DNA from: Oscillospiraceae bacterium
GTDB taxonomy: Bacteria; Bacillota; Clostridia; Oscillospirales; Ruminococcaceae
Direction of reading: 5' to 3'
Length of the DNA stretch: 64,000 nucleotides
Assembly (NCBI GenBank): GCA_025757845.1
Contig: CP107211.1
Span: 248,001 to 312,000 of the forward strand
The notes under the pieces were generated by a model that made no database searches, was not told the origin of the DNA, and worked only from the letters and a program-made list of their open reading frames with translations. The translations under genes and the position numbers were made by a program. Shown here piece by piece: positions 8,120-15,978 of this stretch (positions are counted from its first letter, which is position 1; each line of letters begins with the position of its first letter).

Positions 8120-8461
8120 TTATTCCTCTTCCTTTATATATAGGAAGGAACGCAGCATTTGAGAGACCGCTGTTCTTTGAACAGGAGAGAGTTTAGCCCA
8201 GAGATCAAGAAGTTCCTTCTGGTCGGAGGTTAAGTAAACAGAGTCTTCCTCCTGAAAGAACTGGGAAAGCGAGATACCAAGGCCGGAGCAGATTTTCTCA
8301 AGAGAAGCTACATTGGGTTGAAGATTCCGTCTGCGCCATGTAGAAATGGTAGATTGTGTCAGGCCAGAATTTTCTGCGAGGGCATACTCAGACCAGCCAC
8401 GGGAAAGGCGTTCCCGCTCAATACGGCCCAGGATATCAAATGTGGGCTTCTCTCGTTCCAT
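8120..8461 (-). CDS. XRE-family transcriptional regulator
   Basis: This 113-residue protein has an N-terminal lambda-repressor-like helix-turn-helix (GRIERERLSRGWSEYALAEN, then TQSTISTWRRRNLQPNVASL) followed by a short helical C-terminal tail. A site TTGGAGG-like (AAGGAGG) precedes the ATG. A perfect palindrome (8480-8504) lies just upstream and overlaps its probable -10, so autorepression is likely. The same operator region faces a good plus-strand promoter leading towards the 1046-residue gene. The tail resembles the separately encoded 44-residue protein at 12227. Confidence 0.85.
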   Translation of the reverse strand: MEREKPTFDILGRIERERLSRGWSEYALAENSGLTQSTISTWRRRNLQPNVASLEKICSGLGISLSQFFQEEDSVYLTSDQKELLDLWAKLSPVQRTAVSQMLRSFLYIKEEE

Positions 8462-8479
8462 GGTTCAGCCTCCTTGGAT

Positions 8480-8504
8480 AAATCGTAGTGTGTACTTACG
8501 ATTT
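8480..8504. promoter_or_regulatory. Operator palindrome of the XRE regulator
   Basis: AAATCGTA-N9-TACGATTT is a perfect 8-bp inverted repeat. On the minus strand it overlaps a TTACCA-N17-TAAAAT promoter for the regulator. A looser copy (TCGT-N8-ACGA) occurs at about 8562-8577, on the other side of the plus-strand promoter. Confidence 0.65.
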
Positions 8505-8518
8505 TATCTTTTGAAGTC

Positions 8519-8547
8519 TTGACTGGTAATTATATAAGTCGTATACT
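8519..8547 (+). promoter_or_regulatory. Promoter towards the 1046-residue gene
   Basis: TTGACT (8519-8524), a 17-bp spacer and TATACT (8542-8547) make a near-consensus vegetative promoter. It is flanked by two XRE-type operator sequences, so transcription is likely repressed by the divergent regulator. Confidence 0.65.
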
Positions 8548-8605
8548 AGCAATAGCATAAATCGTTATACTCTACGAAAAAACACTCAATATCACCGGTC
8601 TTTCT

Positions 8606-8815
8606 GTTACTATTGTAAAGGACATACAGGCTTTGAAGGAATAGCAATCAAAGATGTTGCATAGACTGCGGCACATGAAGCAGCTCATGCAGCTATCGAT
8701 GAGATTTTTCGTTCCGGTAGCATTGGTATGGCTGCGATTCGTGAAAGCCGGGGTACGATTGGTAGAATGGCAAACAACTATGTTGCTTATGCCATATACT
8801 ATATACAAAAATAAC
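8606..8815 (+). pseudogene. Decayed second FtsH-like peptidase domain
   Basis: One reading frame encodes a lid-like GHTGFEGIAIKDVA, a TAG stop at 8662-8664, then TAAHEAAHAAIDEIFRSGSI and IRESRGTIGRMANN, ending at a TAA. This matches the M41 region of the intact protease at 7380-7490 (HEAAHAVV, HPGSIGIVTIRGSRGVIGGM) almost residue for residue, and the DNA is also similar. The AAA module and the C-terminal half are gone. It is a remnant of a paralogue or of a duplicated cassette, lying in the leader of the 1046-residue gene. Confidence 0.75.
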
Positions 8816-8853
8816 CGAGTGCAGAAAAAACACCCGGCATAGGGAGGTACAAT

Positions 8854-11800
8854 ATGATCAAGTCGGAGTTGTATTCAAACTTAAAAGAAACCGTTGAATT
8901 GCTGTATGAACTATTGCTTCCAGAGGGCTCTACAGAAGTATCTCGAAAAAACTCTGAAGAAGAACTAGAACTGCTGCAAAATGAAATCAATGCGTTGGAT
9001 TATTCCTGTCTGGACGAAGTCTACCATGGTGGATTAAAAGAAGTAATAAATGATGATCTCAGCCCGGTAGAAAATGCGTTGATCGCTGGTGTGGGGCTTC
9101 TGGATGAGTATGGTCTGTCCGAAGAAGAATTCTATGAATGGGCGGGAAAACAGCCTGAGGTCTATAGTTTGCTGCTTGGAATCCTGATAACAGGCAAATG
9201 GCCAGACTACAGCCAGTGGAAGAAGATGGAAGACTATTTTGAGGAAGAGTATCGGCAGGAACTTTTTGATCCGGCGAACATCAATATCTCCCCCAAAAGT
9301 GGAATAAGGTTTGCGGAGGAAAAGCCTGAGGATGGAAGTCAGAGCTTTTACTACCTCCAAAAGGTGATCGTGTTCGATAAATCATTCGATGCGTATAATG
9401 GTGTCGCACGGGAACTGAAGCCGATTTTGCAGGAGGCACGTAAATTTTATCTGGATAAACAAGCAGAAGCTTTAAACAACCCGGGTGCTTGTGGTGACCA
9501 TTTTTATGAAACGATGCTGACCTTTGCACAAGCATTCAAGGAGGCGCAGGAAAGCATTCTGCGTGCTACTACGAGCGGCCTGCGCCGCCGCAGCGTGAAA
9601 GCGGATGTGATCCAGAATTTCCGTTTGAAGTATAGGGAAATTGCGCAGGAATCTTGCCGGGATTTCCTGCATGTGTTTGAGCATATGATTGAACTGTACG
9701 AGCAGTTCTATCCTGAAAAAGAACAGGGACGTCATGAATATATCGACTATATTTCGGCACTCCGCAGTGGGCAGCGGAATCTGGAAATTGCGGTATCAGA
9801 TCTTTCACAGTTCCAAAAAAATGCACTGTACACAGCAAACAAAGCAGCGACTTCTGCGGTGAACCGATTTGCCAACTCTTTTATGGATTCTGCACATGCA
9901 AGTAAAGAACAAAGGGCCTTTGCGGAAAAATTAAAAGCTGTGTTTGATACAGAGCAATACGAACGGGCCATTGATATGATCTTCCGGGCGTTTGGGGATA
10001 ATGTTGACATTGAGTATACCGATTCGCTTGGAATAGAAACGGATATTCTGGTCAGTGCACAGCAGGAGAAAAATATATGCGAAGAATTGGTAGATATTTT
10101 TGACCAAGGTAGCATTGATAAGAACACGATAGCGGAGTTCTTGAAAACCTATACCATGCAGTATCCATATGATGCAAATCTCTATGCAATCGCATATCTG
10201 TATTTTGGCAGTGGTGCGGGAGATTTGGAGGATATTACAAAATACCTTGGTATTTACGATTCGTTTGTGGACTGCGCAAAAGAAATCTGTATTTTCAAAC
10301 TGAAATATCAGATGAATCTGGATATGGAAGGGAACAACCTAGAACAGTTGGAAGCAGATGTGCAGTTTGCAAAACGGCTTGTCAAAAAGTATGCACTGTT
10401 GCAAACCGAACTGGAACCGTATGCGATTCGGATGCAGTCAGAACTTGGCGGCAAAAAGTATACGGCGACTCACCCCAAAGAGGAAACTCAGTGCTTCTAC
10501 AAGATAATGGCTGATAAGCAACTGACCAAGGGAGATGCGCTGTACTTAAAAGGCTCAGAAGAATTTGAAAAATACTATGCAAAGTATGCAGGTGATGTTG
10601 ACCAGGAAGCTAACGGCCCAATTGCTGCTTTTTACAGCGACTTTCTTGCTTTTACGCCGGAAAAACTTTATTGCATTATTCGCGGAAAAGATATGGATGA
10701 CGACACGGTTGCAGTAGATTATGATGAACTAAAACTATCCGGCTATACAGTGATGACTCTTCCGGATGAAGATCGAATGAGTGGCAATGTTTGCGAGCTT
10801 GGAACATATCGATTCGGTTACAGCGGCGATTGCGATTTCTTGAGACATTTGAAGTTCTGGTCAGCAACCAAGAAGGTAAAAAAACTACTGGCAGAACTCC
10901 CGGAAAATGAGACATGGGATATCCCGGCAATGGAGAACAATGAAACCATCATTAAATTGCTGAGAGTGCTTGTAGATAATTTTAATATTGAACTGTATAA
11001 AAACCTTTATACGAGAGAAATCGAAAATAACACGGAAAACGGTAGATGCATGTTTATGAGCCATGACATTAAATGCAGTCAGGCAGACTACTTTACGGAG
11101 CCGGAAATCAGCAGGTTGCTTAAAATATTATCTCCATTAGACAAGAGCACGCTGGAAGAACTGCTGATAGATCCAAAAGAACGTGCCGCAAAAAGGGCGA
11201 AAACTGCGGCTGAACGCAAAGAATTTATGGATTTCTGGTCGGCAGAGTCGTTGGAAAAGCATTTGCAGAATCCGGACGTGAATATTTCTGCACTGGCTAA
11301 AATTGAGTGTTATCTTTATAAGGCGCTGGACGACAGAATGGGGGACATCTCCGAGTGCCAAAACTATTATTCTTTGTATACAGAAGCAGAGAGGGATGTA
11401 GCACAGAAAAAAGTCAATTTTATATGTACATGGATCAAAGAGCATCCGCTGGATTTTGACTGGACGGATGAGATGGAAGAGGCAAACCAGCAGGTACAGT
11501 ATCAAATCTATGCCAACAAGGTGCTTTCGTATCTGAAGAAGAACGCTTCAGCGAAAGAGCAGTTTGATACAGCTGTAAGATTTGCCATTCAGTATGATGT
11601 GGTTGATGAAAATAATAATGTCGTAACATCGTATGAGCCTAAAATTAAATTTACCATGTCGCTGCTTGCAAATCTTGAACTGAAAATCATTTTCGGAACT
11701 GTTCCGGACGCGTTGGAATGTCACTCCTATGAAGAAGCCGTGGAACATCGTAATCAATTTTATGAAATCGTGAAAAAGTATTCACTGGGTGAAGTAACAG

Positions 11801-11994
11801 GCAATCAGTGTGTGTTGAACAAAATGTATGATGATATGTTTGCACAGAAGGGGTCGTATGCTTTTTACATCCAATGGTTGAACAATGAATTCCCCAGTGA
11901 AGTGGAGTACCAGAAAAAACTACAGGAGACAAAGGGGCTTAAAAAGATTCTTGTGATGGCAACTAAGCCGAATCACTTGGCGACAATTGAATAA
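8854..11994 (+). CDS. Unrecognised 1046-residue cytoplasmic protein
   Basis: A long uninterrupted frame begins at an ATG preceded by GGGAGG. The protein is acidic, mainly helical and without signal peptide, membrane span, P-loop or nuclease/protease motif that I can identify. A basic patch with KERAAKRAKTAAERKEF occurs about residue 775. It is transcribed from the XRE-flanked promoter and followed after 20 nt by a zinc-ribbon gene, probably as one operon. The size and accessory position would suit a defence or phage-response scaffold, but nothing in the sequence proves this. Confidence 0.7.
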   Translation: MIKSELYSNLKETVELLYELLLPEGSTEVSRKNSEEELELLQNEINALDYSCLDEVYHGGLKEVINDDLSPVENALIAGVGLLDEYGLSEEEFYEWAGKQPEVYSLLLGILITGKWPDYSQWKKMEDYFEEEYRQELFDPANINISPKSGIRFAEEKPEDGSQSFYYLQKVIVFDKSFDAYNGVARELKPILQEARKFYLDKQAEALNNPGACGDHFYETMLTFAQAFKEAQESILRATTSGLRRRSVKADVIQNFRLKYREIAQESCRDFLHVFEHMIELYEQFYPEKEQGRHEYIDYISALRSGQRNLEIAVSDLSQFQKNALYTANKAATSAVNRFANSFMDSAHASKEQRAFAEKLKAVFDTEQYERAIDMIFRAFGDNVDIEYTDSLGIETDILVSAQQEKNICEELVDIFDQGSIDKNTIAEFLKTYTMQYPYDANLYAIAYLYFGSGAGDLEDITKYLGIYDSFVDCAKEICIFKLKYQMNLDMEGNNLEQLEADVQFAKRLVKKYALLQTELEPYAIRMQSELGGKKYTATHPKEETQCFYKIMADKQLTKGDALYLKGSEEFEKYYAKYAGDVDQEANGPIAAFYSDFLAFTPEKLYCIIRGKDMDDDTVAVDYDELKLSGYTVMTLPDEDRMSGNVCELGTYRFGYSGDCDFLRHLKFWSATKKVKKLLAELPENETWDIPAMENNETIIKLLRVLVDNFNIELYKNLYTREIENNTENGRCMFMSHDIKCSQADYFTEPEISRLLKILSPLDKSTLEELLIDPKERAAKRAKTAAERKEFMDFWSAESLEKHLQNPDVNISALAKIECYLYKALDDRMGDISECQNYYSLYTEAERDVAQKKVNFICTWIKEHPLDFDWTDEMEEANQQVQYQIYANKVLSYLKKNASAKEQFDTAVRFAIQYDVVDENNNVVTSYEPKIKFTMSLLANLELKIIFGTVPDALECHSYEEAVEHRNQFYEIVKKYSLGEVTGNQCVLNKMYDDMFAQKGSYAFYIQWLNNEFPSEVEYQKKLQETKGLKKILVMATKPNHLATIE

Positions 11995-12013
11995 TTTTAG
12001 GAGGTAGTTTCTC

Positions 12014-12175
12014 ATGGCAATGATTTCTGTAGAATGTCCGGATTGTGGTCGTGTGTTGATGCGTCTGCCCGCGACAGGTGGAACGAACCAAACCAAAATG
12101 TGCACAGGGTGCAAAAATCGCTTTCGTGTGATTAAAGATGCGCGTACTGGCAGCATTAGAGTAGAACGTGCATAA
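12014..12175 (+). CDS. 53-residue zinc-ribbon protein
   Basis: A small frame opens at an ATG preceded by AGGAGG. It encodes VECPDCG near the N-terminus and CTGCK about 20 residues later, a four-cysteine zinc ribbon, followed by a basic tail with RFRVIKDARTG. It follows the 1046-residue gene by 19 nt and ends just before a strong terminator, so it closes that operon. The fold suggests nucleic-acid or protein binding as a small partner of the upstream gene. Confidence 0.75.
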   Translation: MAMISVECPDCGRVLMRLPATGGTNQTKMCTGCKNRFRVIKDARTGSIRVERA

Positions 12176-12183
12176 CAAAAAAT

Positions 12184-12225
12184 AAAAATGTGCAGGGTAG
12201 CAGCAATGCCGCCCTGCACATTTTT
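12184..12225. terminator. Strong bidirectional terminator
   Basis: AAAAATGTGCAGGG and CCCTGCACATTTTT form a perfect 14-bp stem with A and U tracts on either side. It separates the plus-strand 1046-residue operon from the minus-strand recombinase operon. Confidence 0.9.
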
Positions 12226-12226
12226 G

Positions 12227-12361
12227 TTAAGTAAAGGACTTGAGCACTTTTTTCAGTGCTTCACGCTGTTCCGGGGAAAGACGGGCCAGAAGTTCTAAAA
12301 ACTCCTGCTTTTCCTCTGGGGTGAGCCGGTTCTCCGGCTCAGAATGATTTTGGCGGTTCAT
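12227..12361 (-). CDS. 44-residue helical protein coupled to the recombinase
   Basis: The frame starts at an ATG inside the last codons of the recombinase gene (23-bp overlap) and encodes a charged helical peptide containing LTPEEKQEFLELLARLSPEQ and REALKKVLKSF. The second half closely resembles the C-terminal tail of the XRE regulator at 8120 (LTSDQKELLDLWAKLSPVQR). It may be a stand-alone dimerisation or interaction module. Coupled translation with the recombinase is likely from the overlap. Confidence 0.6.
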   Translation of the reverse strand: MNRQNHSEPENRLTPEEKQEFLELLARLSPEQREALKKVLKSFT

Positions 12362-13079
12362 AAAAGATACTTGCTCCTTTCGGCAAATCCTGTTCAGCCA
12401 TCAGTTCAGCACGAATCTGACGCTTGTACTTGTAATAGGTATTCCGGGCAAGACCGGTGAGCTTCATGCACTCGGCATCGTCAAGTGTGCCGCCAAAGGT
12501 CTTGCAGTGGGTGCGGATAATCTGCTTGGCATCTCTGGCTTTTTTCGTTTCAAATCCAACACCCTTTTTTCGACCAACCTGCTTACCGTTCAGCCGGGCC
12601 GTCAAAAGTCCCTCACGGGTGCGCTGGTGCAGATCGGCAACTTCTTTTTCGGACTGCTCAAAGGCCAGCTTGATCTGCTCCTTTGCCAAGGCCATCAGAT
12701 ACTCGTTGATGCCCTTTAAGATGAAGTCCACATTTGTCCCTGTCATGGCAATGCTGCCGGACAGGGCTTTTTTGTAGGTCTCGGTGTCGATGTGGTGCTC
12801 TTTCAAGAACACCAGCCGGATGCCCTTGTGGTAAAGGTCTTCGTACAGAGCAAAACCTTCTTCTGCATTTCTGGACATCCGGGACACCGAATCGAACACC
12901 ACCGTATCTCCTGCTTTCAGAACTCGGTAGAGCTTCAGCCACTCTGGGCGAAAGATGGATGTGCCGGTATAGGCTTCCTGCACGATATGGGCAGTCGGGT
13001 ACTCAGCCTTGATGTTGCGGATCTGACGGTCAATGCTCTGCTTTGCCGTAGAGATGCGGCAATAGCCATAGATGTTCAT
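12339..13079 (-). CDS. Serine recombinase (resolvase/invertase family)
   Basis: The ATG at 13079 follows AGAAAGGAGAAG, so I prefer it to a longer frame. The 246-residue protein begins MNIYGYCRISTAKQSIDRQ; the serine of YCRIST is the expected nucleophile. SVSRMSRN and the resolvase E-helix region follow, and a C-terminal Hin-like helix-turn-helix ends with GLARNTYYKYKRQI. The size fits small resolvases and invertases rather than large integrases. It probably resolves multimers or inverts a segment of the element. Confidence 0.9.
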   Translation of the reverse strand: MNIYGYCRISTAKQSIDRQIRNIKAEYPTAHIVQEAYTGTSIFRPEWLKLYRVLKAGDTVVFDSVSRMSRNAEEGFALYEDLYHKGIRLVFLKEHHIDTETYKKALSGSIAMTGTNVDFILKGINEYLMALAKEQIKLAFEQSEKEVADLHQRTREGLLTARLNGKQVGRKKGVGFETKKARDAKQIIRTHCKTFGGTLDDAECMKLTGLARNTYYKYKRQIRAELMAEQDLPKGASIFYEPPKSF

Positions 13080-13202
13080 ACTTCTCCTTTCTGGCTTAAA
13101 GATAACGAGCGACATTTTTAAGACTGTGTTTTGTACCTTGAAATGGTCTGAAAACGGCTGATTTTAATACAAAACAGAATATACGGTATTTTTAATACAG
13201 TT

Positions 13203-13553
13203 TTAGTGGGCATAGGCAGTCATAAAATCAGAAATGGTAGTACACGGTTTGTGATTGGTGGTGCCCTCGCCATCCATAGGAGCGTAGTTCCAGTCGGTGT
13301 CCTCGTCAATATATCGCCGCCCATCGTCCGGCAGTTCCAGCGGTTCCGCAAGGATGATGGTGCCCCAATGGTTGACCATCACGAAGGGTGCGATCTCACA
13401 AGGGATGCCCCGGCACTCATCATCGTGCCGGACATCGTAAGCGTACAAGCCGTCCGGGATGGTATCTCTCCTGATGCGGATGCTGGTGAACAGCGCAGGC
13501 TTTCCGCAAACCGTGATCTCTTCGTATTGTTCGGTCATTGCATTAAAGGTCAT
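13203..13553 (-). CDS. Small element protein, LPD28-like
   Basis: The 116-residue protein has a TVCGKPALFTSIRIRRDTIP start, then GLYAYDVRHDDE and VMVNHWGTIILAEPL. This pattern resembles the LPD28 domain found in ICE and plasmid proteins of Firmicutes and Actinobacteria; that family call is from memory. TAAGGAG precedes its ATG. Function is unknown. It belongs to the same minus-strand run as the annealing protein and exonuclease. Confidence 0.65.
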   Translation of the reverse strand: MTFNAMTEQYEEITVCGKPALFTSIRIRRDTIPDGLYAYDVRHDDECRGIPCEIAPFVMVNHWGTIILAEPLELPDDGRRYIDEDTDWNYAPMDGEGTTNHKPCTTISDFMTAYAH

Positions 13554-13565
13554 AATCTGTTCTCC

Positions 13566-13904
13566 TTAGATTTCAATGATAAAAGCTCTGAATTTCTCTT
13601 TGTAGAAATCCATTGCACTCTGCGGCAGGGAAGTCAGATTCCCTTCGTTGTCACATCCGGCCAGAAATCCCGGCCCGGCAAGAACATCGGCTCCATCCCA
13701 CAGCGGACGATTGAGCGGCAGGCCAAGCAGCTTGCCTTCATCATTGCAGACCAGTGTGACCGCTGAACCGGTGTCACTCAATGTGATGCATTCGATCAGC
13801 CCGCCTACAAATTTCTGCATGGCTTCAAGGGTGTTGTCCAGTTCGATCTCCTTTGGCAACTCCATTGGCAGGAGCGCAAGGACTTTGATTTTTTCTTCTT
13901 TCAT
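13566..13904 (-). CDS. DUF3846 protein
   Basis: This 112-residue protein carries the pattern LEAMQKFVGGLIE, VCNDEGKLLGLPLNRPLW and AGPGFLAGCDNEG, characteristic of DUF3846 proteins, which are abundant on plasmids and conjugative elements of gut Firmicutes. AAGGAG precedes the ATG. Molecular function is not established. It sits 18 nt from the annealing-protein gene in the same operon. Confidence 0.8.
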   Translation of the reverse strand: MKEEKIKVLALLPMELPKEIELDNTLEAMQKFVGGLIECITLSDTGSAVTLVCNDEGKLLGLPLNRPLWDGADVLAGPGFLAGCDNEGNLTSLPQSAMDFYKEKFRAFIIEI

Positions 13905-13922
13905 CGTAAAATCTCCTTCTCC

Positions 13923-14639
13923 TTATGCTACGTTTAGCCTTGTAGCCTTATAGCAGTCTGCGCACATTCCCTCATGGGTAGCGGCAAACTCTGCCGCCTG
14001 CATGATAGAACCGTCCTTCAGCTTGACCCTCTTGATGGGCTGATTGCATCGGGCGCAGATGCAGGGCACAGGCGGCTGTTCCTGCTTCGGGGCAGCGGGT
14101 CTCGGTTTCGGCTGCTTTTGCGGTTCTGCCTCCGGCTGCGGTGCAGCATCTTCCGGCAAATCCTCTCCGGCGTAGACATAGAGACCAAGGCCGAACATAG
14201 CAAGGTTCTTCACCAAACACCGCATGATAGCCTTATTCACATCGAACATAGAGGCTGCTTCTACGGTGCGCTCTTCCATGCCGATCTTTTCACGGCGGCG
14301 AGTCTGCGGATTGTAGTCCCATTTCGGGGTGGTATAGGTGTAAGGCACAGCTTTCATGGCTTTGTTTGCGCCATCCAGTACAGGCAGCCACATTTCGTGC
14401 GAAACGCCCTCTATCGTGACAGTGGTATACACCATGAAGCCGGTTATGGGGTCATAAACATAGGGCAGGCCGTTGAATTTCTTGACCTCGTAGCTGGCAG
14501 CGGGATACAGCTTCTTCACCTCTGCCCAAGCATACGCCCAGCTTACATATTTCAGCTCGGTATTGCCGGACTTTTTGACTTCCAGATGATCTTTGAAGTC
14601 GATAGCAAATAATTTTACGAATGGATTTTCAGTAGCCAT
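13923..14639 (-). CDS. Sak-type single-strand annealing protein (DUF1071)
   Basis: The start at 14639 is supported by TTGGAGG; the longer frame adds 24 codons without a site. The N-terminal 160 residues contain KYVSWAYAWAEVKKLYP, a MWLPVLDGANKAMK segment and VNKAIMRCLVKNLAMFGLGL, the pattern of DUF1071 annealing proteins. A proline/glutamine linker leads to a C-terminal zinc ribbon (CICARC and MCADC). With the adjacent YqaJ exonuclease it makes a two-component homologous recombination system. Confidence 0.85.
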   Translation of the reverse strand: MATENPFVKLFAIDFKDHLEVKKSGNTELKYVSWAYAWAEVKKLYPAASYEVKKFNGLPYVYDPITGFMVYTTVTIEGVSHEMWLPVLDGANKAMKAVPYTYTTPKWDYNPQTRRREKIGMEERTVEAASMFDVNKAIMRCLVKNLAMFGLGLYVYAGEDLPEDAAPQPEAEPQKQPKPRPAAPKQEQPPVPCICARCNQPIKRVKLKDGSIMQAAEFAATHEGMCADCYKATRLNVA

Positions 14640-14700
14640 AATCAAACCTCCAAGAAAAAAGGCGGCAGAGAAGCTGCTCTCTGCCGCCATATACAAAGTT

Positions 14701-15633
14701 TTATGCCGCATGAACGATGGTAAACCTGCGGCTGCTTACATTTTTGCTGTATTGGTTGAAAATGTCCGGCTGCTCTTTCCGCAGGCGTTGGGAATCCACA
14801 CGCTTGCTTTCGGAGGACACCCACGACACCTTATAGCCCGGTGCTGTGCCATAGGCGGCATCCTGCATTTTCAGCTTGACCTGTTGCTCGATAGCCGTTT
14901 TCTCCTGTTCCATCTGCTCGATTTGGTCGGAAAGCTCCTGCCGCTTGTCCAGAAGTCCATGTAGAGCACTCAGGTCAGCGGTCTTGTCCCGGTTGTCCAC
15001 CTCATACATCTGGTTGATCTGCTGGGTGTCACAATCACAACCGTTGGGTGCAGGGGGAATCTGGGGCACAACATGGTTCGTCCAGAAAAGCTCTTCCTTA
15101 TCAATGAGATCAGAAAGCACCTGCTTATCTGTCACGATCTTGTGGATCACCAGCTCTCTGCCAAAAATCAGAGCTGCCACATACCAGCAGTCGAAACCGC
15201 TGACGGCTAAGTAGTGGTCAACCTGCGCCAGATAATGAGCCGGGATTTTCCCATCAGCCCACTTGTCCGCAGAAAAGGGCGAAACCGTTTTGCACTCCAA
15301 TCCTGCTTTCTGTCCAACGATTAGACGGTCGAAGTCCGCCAGAAGCAGCGGATGTTCCTCACTCTGATAGATAGCGTTTGCACGGCGCACCTTCAGACCG
15401 GTGGCCTCTGTGAAGCGTTGCGCCACATAATCCTCCAAATCACGGCCCTGCCGCATGGCCTCATTGTCGATATTTTCAATGGTATCGCTGATTTTATCGT
15501 GGTACACCTGAAATGCGGAGCGATAGGGATTCAGGCCAAGAATAGCCCCGGCATCCGTGCCGGTAATGCCGCATTTGCGGTAACGGAGCCAATCTTCTTT
15601 AGATAACTTCCGTGTAGATACAAGCCTTTTCAT
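14701..15633 (-). CDS. YqaJ-family recombination exonuclease
   Basis: The 310-residue protein shows the PD-(D/E)XK core of YqaJ/lambda-exonuclease enzymes: ITGTDAGAILGLNPY, LLADFDRLI, GLECKT and HYLAQVDHYLAVSG. The C-terminal third is a coiled coil (SDQIEQMEQEKTAIEQQVK). Its ATGA overlaps the stop of the upstream 112-residue gene, showing coupling. It should resect double-strand ends to give the single strands used by the downstream annealing protein. Confidence 0.9.
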   Translation of the reverse strand: MKRLVSTRKLSKEDWLRYRKCGITGTDAGAILGLNPYRSAFQVYHDKISDTIENIDNEAMRQGRDLEDYVAQRFTEATGLKVRRANAIYQSEEHPLLLADFDRLIVGQKAGLECKTVSPFSADKWADGKIPAHYLAQVDHYLAVSGFDCWYVAALIFGRELVIHKIVTDKQVLSDLIDKEELFWTNHVVPQIPPAPNGCDCDTQQINQMYEVDNRDKTADLSALHGLLDKRQELSDQIEQMEQEKTAIEQQVKLKMQDAAYGTAPGYKVSWVSSESKRVDSQRLRKEQPDIFNQYSKNVSSRRFTIVHAA

Positions 15634-15968
15634 GCAATGTTCAGCCTCACTTTCATCTGTTCTTCTGCGATAGAGAAATCATATTCCACCAAGTCTTTCA
15701 GAATCGTGGAAAACTCATCCACCAAGGTACGGTCATCATCCAGCCATAGGGCATACAAGAAATCCAGAATGTTCCGCTGCACCCGGAGATGGTTCCAGAA
15801 ACGCTCGTCCATCTGCTTTTCGGTGTCTAGCGTAATCAAGGCACTGACAATGGTGCTTTTCATCGTGATCTCGTATGCCATGGTGCAAGTTGGCTTTGGA
15901 AAATCGGCTTCAATGCTGTTCAGGAACTCAGAAAACTCCCGGACAGCCCGGTTGCTCACATCGTTCAT
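15630..15968 (-). CDS. Hypothetical 112-residue helical protein
   Basis: AAAGGAGG precedes the ATG at 15968, and the 3' end overlaps the YqaJ gene by 4 bp. The product is helical and acidic with no motif I recognise. Its tight coupling suggests it works with the exonuclease, but the role is unknown. Confidence 0.65.
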   Translation of the reverse strand: MNDVSNRAVREFSEFLNSIEADFPKPTCTMAYEITMKSTIVSALITLDTEKQMDERFWNHLRVQRNILDFLYALWLDDDRTLVDEFSTILKDLVEYDFSIAEEQMKVRLNIA

Positions 15969-15978
15969 ACGTCCTCCT

